Shown here piece after piece: positions 57,681 to 64,000 of a DNA stretch of 64,000 nt. This stretch comes from Capsicum annuum. Lineage: Eukaryota; Streptophyta; Magnoliopsida; Solanales; Solanaceae. The notes beneath the pieces were generated by a model, which made no database searches, was not told the origin of the DNA, and was given only the letters and a program-made list of their open reading frames with translations. The stretch lies in contig NW_025841638.1 in the NCBI RefSeq assembly GCF_002878395.1, positions 186,001 to 250,000 of the forward strand, in the 5' to 3' direction. The position numbers were made by a program, and so were the translations under genes. Within the stretch, counting starts at the first letter, position 1; each line of letters opens with the position of its first letter.

Positions 57681-58200
57681 CTATAATGACCCTCGAGATC
57701 ACTTATGCATTTCCATATTTTTTTACCATTTAGACCTTTGTTATAGTAGACCCAAGTCATTTATGACTTGTTAGAGCCTAGAGTTTGGTTAGTTTTTTAG
57801 AGCTAATTCACGATTTTGATGTATTCCTTAGTAATGATTGGCTATCAAGTGTCAAATTCAAGTCACTGACCTTATGTTCTAATTTTGACTATGCCATCAA
57901 TTCCCAAACATGGATTTTAGGCTCGAGTGGACCTTTGGTTTGGTACTATTTTTTTGAACTCATTTTTATCTATTTGGTATAATTTGATAAAAAAAGACCA
58001 TAGGTTTGCGACACTCATTTTCTTAAAACGACCATGGATGGAAATTATGAATGGTGTCATTGTGTCAAAAATGTAAAATTTTATTGGGTAGCATAGTTTG
58101 TTTTTGTTCATGTGATTTCAAATAAATCCCAAGGGGCCTATGAAAACCTAAAAAAAACCAAGTTTAAGTTGATGCATGTACTCAGATGGTGTAATAACTT
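57681..58200 (+). repeat. LTR-like fragment related to the RE1 LTR
   Basis: 57890-58200 follows the same word order as 3850-4130: TATGCCATCAATTC, CTCGAGTGGACCTTTGGTTT, ACTCATTTTTATCTATTTGG, a GGGTAGCATAG-like word, AAATAAATCCC and CCAAGTTTAA. Divergence is high and no end is visible. Confidence 0.55.
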
Positions 58201-59279
58201 AAGAGGGCCTTTGGTCTCTTAAAAAATGATATTAAGTATCTAAGAGAGTGCTTTAGTGCCCACGACTAGTGCGGTCCCGGTCGCTTTAGCGGAGTCCATG
58301 CTGCATTAGTGGATATTTCTTATGCGTCTTGTTGACTTCTAAAATTATGATTACCTAGGTGTAGATGTGGCTTAAACGACTGATGAGTCGTAAATTTACG
58401 CCTCATTCACACCCAAATTCATGGCCACTAATAGGGTTAATTGTGCTAATTAAGAAAATTTCTCATTTGAATGCACTAATTGCCATGTTTTTCAGGTATT
58501 TAGGTAATGGGAAGAAAAGAAGTAAAGTGAACTGAAAAGAGGTCAAAAGAGAAGAGTTAGTGCAAAATCTAAAATTTAGGTTGCCCTTAAGGACAACGAT
58601 TGCGATGCTCAGAGACACAATCAAAGTAAAGAAATTAAAGGAATGGATGAGCCTTAGTGATCTTGAATGCAACCAAATGGTTGGGATCGCGGTAATGCTA
58701 TCATGAACAAATTTAAGCAATTCTGATAGAGCAGAAAATAGTCTAGGGGCTGATTTGTTATTTCACGCAGTTGAACCAAAATCCTTCAAATGGCAAAACC
58801 CCATTAAATTTAGAGATATCTCCCAACTAGAATTAAAATTTTAGCATTGTAATAACCCTATGAAATTGGGAAAGATTATTGTAGCTAATTTTCCAAGTGA
58901 TTTTAGTTGTAACTGAAGTTGAATTTGAGAATACCCTTGCTGTGCCTCTTCAATGGAAGCTTGGAATACCAATTTGTGTATATTTTTCCTCTCAAACTTC
59001 ATGAGTAGATATATATCTATCCTAGGGTTATGTTGGGATAGGGTACAAAAGAGTGTGATTCTTTATTGTTAGTGTAGATTCCTAGTTAATGTTGTTGGGT
59101 TTCACTAATACTTGATTGTTAATTTGGAAATTGTGGGTGAAAGCCATAATTTCCCCAAACCCTATGTCATACTTGCAAGAGGGATGTGGGTATTCTTTTA
59201 GATCCCATATCATCCTAGAAAGAGGGATACGGGTGATAAGTATTTTTAACAATAATTAGATGTGAGCTTATTCCATTAC
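58201..59279. other. Non-coding LTR-type DNA flanking the second solo LTR
   Basis: It contains a GC-rich patch near 58260-58320, a palindrome ACGACTGATGAGTCGT near 58378, GGACAACGATTGCGATGC near 58594, and paired AGAGGGATACGGGTG-like words near 59170-59235. I recognise the style of a solanaceous LTR/leader, but no coding sequence. It continues after the solo LTR at 61865. Confidence 0.45.
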
Positions 59280-61864
59280 TGTAATGCCCCGAATCTGGTA
59301 CCCGGAAGGTTACACGATGCTCGTGACCTCGAAGGACCACAAGCTAACCCATGACTAATATTTGTACCTGTATACTACATATAATATAATGCGAAAACAT
59401 GAACTGAAAGGTTATAAGTTTCAAAACTATAACATAAGATCTGATAAATCATAACATATGAATGGTGTATAAAATACCCAAAACAAAACTAAAATAACCT
59501 ATCTGAACATACTGCAGTTTGAAAAGCCTCTACACATGACTGTCTGACTAAGGAGTTGATGGGACATGTCCCCAGCTAACTCCAACTAATAAACTAATTT
59601 ACGAGCTAATAAAATGATGATCGTGTCCTCGAAAGAGGAGGACTCACTTCTAACTCTTACTGCTGAGACTGGAATTTACTGATGCTCTGGAACTCGTGTC
59701 TCTGAACTTATGGTATAAAACACCATAGTGCAAATGCATCAGTACTTTGAATGTATTAGTATGCATGGGAGGTAAGATGAATGCATGGGGTTCATATGCA
59801 TGGACAAATATAATAATAGATTGACTATCATGAGCGTGATAGTGCATGCATAAGACATAAAAACTGATACTGATACCATGATAGCATGATTAATGAATCT
59901 AACTACTAATAACATGACATACTAATAACTGATATAACTGATAACATAAATGACTGTATCTGATAGTCCTGAATCTGAAGGATTTAGCTGAGTCTTGTAC
60001 TGTATTTGAACTGACTATATCTGGCAATCCTGAAATCTAAAGGACTATCTAAGTTCTTGACTGATACTGATACTAAAACTGTGGGAAGTAGTCATCTAAC
60101 CGACATTCTGTAAATGTGCTATAATAGATGAGCTGGGGTCCAATCTGTACCCTGATTGGAAGGGTGTCAAAACTGCACCATTAGTAAGGACAACATGTGA
60201 GTAACCCTAATATAACATGTAACTCTAATGAGAATGGTGAAAACCCTCATATAGCAGGTTAAGCCACCTTATCTACCCTCATATAGCAGGCTATGATGTC
60301 TCAACCTATGCTGGCTACATAGTTCTGGAATGCAAGGATTGATTTTAAAAATTACACACTCATATTACAGGTGAGTTCCCACCCTTGGGTTTGCTCAGTG
60401 CTAATTTCTACTCCCATCTGAATAGACACTGGATATGATTTTCTGAAATTGAACATGGACTGAGTTATTGACTTTCATTGACTGACAGAATACTACTGAT
60501 ATCTGATAACTGATTGTGTTCATGAGATCATGGAGATTTCCTGAGTCATAAGATTATTTGAAGTCTAAGGATCATAGCTTGATCGAGAGTATCATGAAAA
60601 CATTACATGGCTCTAGGTACATAACTAATATTTCAGGTACAAGTATTCCCAGGACTTGATAGAAGGAATCTGGCAAAGAATGACTTGCTTGAATACATAA
60701 TATTCACCATAATGCATTTACTGAAGTATTTCATCAAACATGTGATAGGCATAATCTTTTACATACATGGGGATTCCATGACAACAAGCTAGTTAAGCAC
60801 TTTTCCTTTATTTAGGCATTAAATCAAATATATTGTAGGCATGGTACATGTAAACATCATTGTACAACAATTAAACATCATGGTCACATTCTAATTTCAT
60901 CATTCAATGGTATAGTCCTAGGTTTGCATGAATCTATATCTATAATAATTAAACCAACATAGAAATTATCACCCAACATGGAGTAGAATTCAATTTATCA
61001 TTTATAAACATAAACAAGAACAACCCAATCATGAAATCATAAAGAAAATCCACAACTTAAAGTTGGAAAAGGTATTCTTGAACTTTATGGACGAAGGATT
61101 CCATGAATGAACACTATGCATACCTGGGTTGAGTTTCTTGAAGTTCTTTAACATGAAAAATTTGAATCTCGAAGAAGACTTGGATTTTATTCTTAGAGAT
61201 TAATATTAGAAAGAAACCCTAATATTGGTTATGAAGTAATAATAAACCAAATGGCTGAAATCAAATATAATTGGGTATATATAAGTGGGTGGTAGATGAC
61301 TAAAATACCCTTGTTAAAACTACTTAAAAAAAACTAAATCGGACTTACAACGATCTGTCGCTGGGTTGAGGATCTGTCAGCCCTAACTGTCGCTTCTAGG
61401 AAGAATGGGGTCTTAGTGTTTTGGCTGTGATGTCTTGGGCGATGGTCCATCGTAAGTTCGATGGTCCGTCAACCTGACCGTCTCACCTTATCCAGAAGGT
61501 GGCCTTACTATTTCTCTTACGATGGCCTAAGCGATGGTCCGTCGCTAGTACGACGGTCCTTCAACCTGGGCCATCCCTTCTAGGCAAAAGGTAGTTCTCA
61601 TTTCCTTGCTGCGAAAGCCATGAGTGATGGTCCATCGCTAGTCTGACGATTCGTCAGCCTCACCATCGCATCTGGGTGGTTTTACTACCTTTTATATTTT
61701 GGCCATAACTTTCTCCTCCGATGTCGGATTTTGATGAAATTGGTATTGTTAGAAAAGTGAAAATATTAAAAATACCATGTGTACAAAAGTGAATTTATCT
61801 TTCAAGGAAAGATTCTAACATTCTTGAGATGATTTCAAGCAAAGAGAAAGTACGGGGTATTACA
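59280..61864 (-). mobile_element. Solo LTR (2585 bp) with perfect TSD ATTAC
   Basis: Plus-strand ends TGTAATGCCCCGAATCTGG and GTACGGGGTATTACA, flanked by ATTAC at 59275-59279 and 61865-61869. Its length equals that of the RE5 LTR (2584). Its start is the reverse complement of the RE5 LTR end and matches the RE6 LTR start, so it is minus-oriented and of that family. It has the hairpin (59623-59647), a CTTATATATACCC TATA region on the minus strand (61273-61285), and an expanded ~91-bp repeat (61360-61700). No internal element sequence is attached. Confidence 0.93.
61360..61700. repeat. ~91-94-bp GC-rich subrepeat in the solo LTR
   Basis: Units begin near 61438 (GCGATGGTCCATCGTAAG), 61532 (GCGATGGTCCGTCGCTAG) and 61623 (GTGATGGTCCATCGCTAG), spaced 94 and 91 bases, with a partial unit before them. 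Each unit contains short inverted repeats around GATGGTCCATC and GACGGTCC. The RE6 LTR has two decayed units (37575 and 37666). Confidence 0.85.
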
Positions 61865-62104
61865 ATTACATTATCTTAGATATAAGGATGGATTGTGAAT
61901 TGGCTATGTCTTGGACATATTCCTAGAAATAGGGATGCCCAATTAAGATTTTGGATGGATTTTTTTGACACACCCATAAGGTATTCAAAGGAATCCATGG
62001 ATGATATTTTCATGTTTGGTTGAAAGACTAACAACAAAATCCTTAATCTAGCCTACCGATATATTTATTAACTAGTTTTTGAATTTGAACTCATGTACCC
62101 ATGA
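61865..62104. other. Continuation of the DNA interrupted by the solo LTR
   Basis: Non-coding; it starts with the second ATTAC and joins to 59279. It contains ATGTCTTGGACATATTCC and GACACACCCATAAGG. No gene is visible. Confidence 0.4.
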
Positions 62105-62374
62105 TGTAATGCTCCGAATCTGGTACCCAAAATTCTACACGATGCCAATAACCCTGAAGGACAACAATCTAGCCTATGACTAATATCTGTACCTGAACAC
62201 TGCATTATATACTGTATAAATACGGAAATAAAGGTTTTAAGGCTGTAAGGTTCAAAACTAATACATAATATATATTAAAATATAACATATAGGTAGGGTA
62301 TGAAATATCTAAAACAGCTTAAGTAACTATCTGAACATGCTAGTCTGAAAAGCCTCTAACTATCTGAATAAGGA
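62105..62374 (-). repeat. Start of a minus-oriented RE6-family LTR, truncated after 270 bp
   Basis: TGTAATGCTCCGAATCTGG, then ACACGATGCC, CTGAAGGACAACAATCTAGC, CTGTATAAATACGG and GAAAAGCCTCTAAC. This matches the first part of the solo LTR at 59280. It breaks where GGAGTTGATGGGACATG would follow and passes into a polypurine tract. Confidence 0.8.
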
Positions 62375-62376
62375 TT

Positions 62377-62390
62377 TAAAGGGGAGATAT
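62377..62390 (+). promoter_or_regulatory. Polypurine tract of the element entering at the right edge
   Basis: TAAAGGGGAGATAT directly before the LTR start TATAATACCCC. It shows that the following LTR is a 3' LTR in plus orientation whose internal region has been replaced by the truncated minus LTR. Confidence 0.65.
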
Positions 62391-64000
62391 TATAATACCC
62401 CAATCATTTCTTAAGCCTAAATCCACCTTATAAGTGAATATGGATGACTTTCAAAGTGATTGATGATTATTGTAGAGCATTGAATAAGATTTCCATCGAT
62501 ACCAAATTTGCCCAAATCAGATACTTGGGTGAAGAGTTAGAGCCATTTTAGTAAGGCAGTGTGCCACCTAGCACTGTAGCGCGTCGTAGAGCCCGCAAAA
62601 ATGGCAATTATCTTTTTTCTAGTAAGCCTCCACGATATTAACGCTTCACACCTAGGTTCAATTTTAGGATTGTCAAATTCCAGTGCACCAATACAATTCC
62701 ATCGTATTGCGGTGCCCTTCCAGGTCACGACCAAGGTGACAATGCGATTTCACCATGTCGCACCACTGAGCAGTTTCCCAATTGTCAAAATCCAGTGAAG
62801 GTCCGCAATTATGGTGCATCGCGCCAAGGCAAAAACTTGGGCTCTAGTTCTAGAATTTGTTCCAAGGGTATTTTGGTCATTTTAGCCTATTTTGGCCTCT
62901 ATATATATATATATATATCCAAGTAGAGAAGAGCAATTCATTTTCTCTCCAATCTATTCTAAGAAATATATAGAGCTAGGGTTTCTCTCCTCCAATTCCA
63001 AATCCAAATCTACTCCAAGAAAATTCAAGAATCTTCCATATACTTCACCGAGTTGTTCAAGAATCAAGTTCTCTCAGTCAAAGGTATCAAGAAACTTAGC
63101 TCAAAAGTGTGAAGAAGAGTTTCCAATCAAGTATTTTCATCTTAAAATTATAATCCAAGGTATGTAGGGCTTAAACAACAATATCCTTTCATTCTTGTGC
63201 CCAAAGAATTGATTTTTACTATTGGAATTTCATGATCCTTTCAAGGGGGTTTACACCCAAATTTTTTTATTTATGATTTTTGAGATTTGAGTTGATTAAG
63301 TTTGATATTTATGATTCTTTTGCCTTCATATTTCTTAAATTGAGAATTTATGCCATAAATTGTATTTTATTTTATGTATTGATGATTTCTAAGTGATTTA
63401 AGATAAATGTCATGAGTTATGCTTTTTCATGAGAAGATTGAGTATTGAATATATATCGATATTGTGCTTGAGGTTCAAGAATGAGTCCTATGATGTTTTC
63501 TTGAATCTTTTGATACTTGATATGTTTTGATAAGCAAGTGTACCTGATGTTGAGAAAGACTGTTTGAGTTTGAGTCGAGTTAGGAATCCACAAGTTGTAT
63601 ATGATTTGCAGATAAGATATATTTATGATTTGGTCTTCATGATAGACCCTTGAGTTAATGAAGGTAGATTTCCTAACCCGTTCTAAGTTAAGTCTGGAAG
63701 GAGTATTTAGCATTGAGTGGGAAGTGTGGGTTCAGCGCATCCTACTTCTCCAGAACTACGTGCCACTATAGGATTGAGATTTGAGGGCCTAAGATCTGAG
63801 TTTGTGATCAAAAAGATGAGTTTAAGGTTACACTCCCTGGCAAGAGTATAACGCTCCCGCCAATGTGTGGTTTCTTCCTTAAAAGGGCAACATGTTGGAC
63901 TCCATGCGGCTCACATGGTTTATGTTAGTTATAAAAATCTCCCAAGACCATAATAGTCTAAGTTCCTTGAGTTACTGAGTCACTCTAAGTCATGAGTTAA
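62391..64000 (+). repeat. LTR of the same family as the 3.9-kb solo LTR, runs off the window
   Basis: It begins TATAATACCCCAATC (TG mutated to TA). Homology to the reverse complement of 48228-52139 includes GAATAAGATTTCCATCGATA near 62483, the TA run 62901-62919, CATTCTTGTGCCCAAAGAAT near 63189, and TGGCAAGAGTATAACGCTCC near 63838. About 1610 of an expected ~3900 bases are inside the window. Confidence 0.82.
62901..62919 (+). promoter_or_regulatory. TA run at the putative LTR TATA box
   Basis: CTATATATATATATATATATCC followed within 40 bases by a pyrimidine-rich leader (TTTTCTCTCCAATC) and AGCTAGGGTTTCTCTCC. This is a typical plant LTR promoter-to-leader layout. Promoter activity is inference. 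Confidence 0.5.

Noticed and set aside
58375..58402. Possible hammerhead ribozyme core (CTGATGAGTC)
   Set aside because: The CTGATGA box is present but it is followed by GTCGTAAATTTACG with no GAAA box or matching stem II. The stretch is a simple palindrome (ACGACTGATGAGTCGT) and does not satisfy the hammerhead consensus.
1..64000. CRISPR array, bacterial operons, riboswitches
   Set aside because: The tandem repeats present are LTR minisatellites or a ~91-bp array without spacers. Composition and element content are those of a plant nuclear genome.
1..64000. tRNA or rRNA genes
   Set aside because: I looked for T-loop words such as GGTTCRANTCC with a matching acceptor stem and for rRNA-like conserved blocks and saw none. 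The tRNA-like words present are retrotransposon primer binding sites.

Overview
The window is plant nuclear DNA built almost entirely of nested, decayed LTR retrotransposons of the Ty3/gypsy type, mostly chromoviruses (Tekay/Del-like, with a C-terminal chromodomain-type tail on pol). It is AT-rich, no cellular gene is recognisable, every reading frame is short and broken, and primer binding sites resembling the initiator tRNA-Met site (TGGTATCAGAGC) recur. The LTR ends (TGTAACACCCC / GGTATTACA and TGTCATGACCC) and the overall style are what I associate with Solanaceae heterochromatin (tomato, potato or pepper group). That assignment is inference, not proven by the sequence.

Layout, left to right. 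1-450: five copies of a ~91-bp tandem repeat. 451-3800: unassigned DNA and LTR fragments. RE1 (+) 3801-8634: LTR, PBS, gag, integrase. RE2 (-) 8635-13526: LTR and pol, 5' end lost. RE3 (+) 13527-19792: LTR, PBS, gag, protease, RT, RNase H and chromodomain tail, with the integrase core deleted. 19793-21480: fragment of a minus-oriented LTR. RE4 (+) 21481-44277: an old element split twice, by RE5 (+) 23426-31593 in its gag and by RE6 (-) 35295-41675 at the end of its integrase. RE7 (-) 44475-55324: split in its RT by a 3.9-kb solo LTR at 48228-52139 that carries a perfect TCAAC target duplication. 55325-57680: the one stretch with no similarity I can see to the rest. 57681-62104: LTR-like DNA holding a 2585-bp solo LTR at 59280-61864 with a perfect ATTAC duplication. 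62105-64000: an LTR fragment, a polypurine tract, and the start of an LTR of the same family as the 3.9-kb solo LTR, running off the window.

Nothing here is likely to be expressed as a functional protein. The pol genes carry many stops and frameshifts, many of them of the CAG to TAG or TGG to TAG/TGA kind expected from decay of methylated cytosines, and each element has lost a different internal block. The window can be read as a record of insertions (RE4 before RE5 and RE6; RE7 before its solo LTR), unequal recombination that left solo LTRs, and illegitimate-recombination deletions. Structures shared between LTR families are the most interesting part: a hairpin inside the LTR, a CATTC-N6-GAATG inverted repeat just upstream of the polypurine tract, a ~91-bp GC-rich internal repeat, and several minisatellites. 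I found no previously undescribed functional system. Boundaries marked 'about' were set by eye from repeat-to-repeat comparison.
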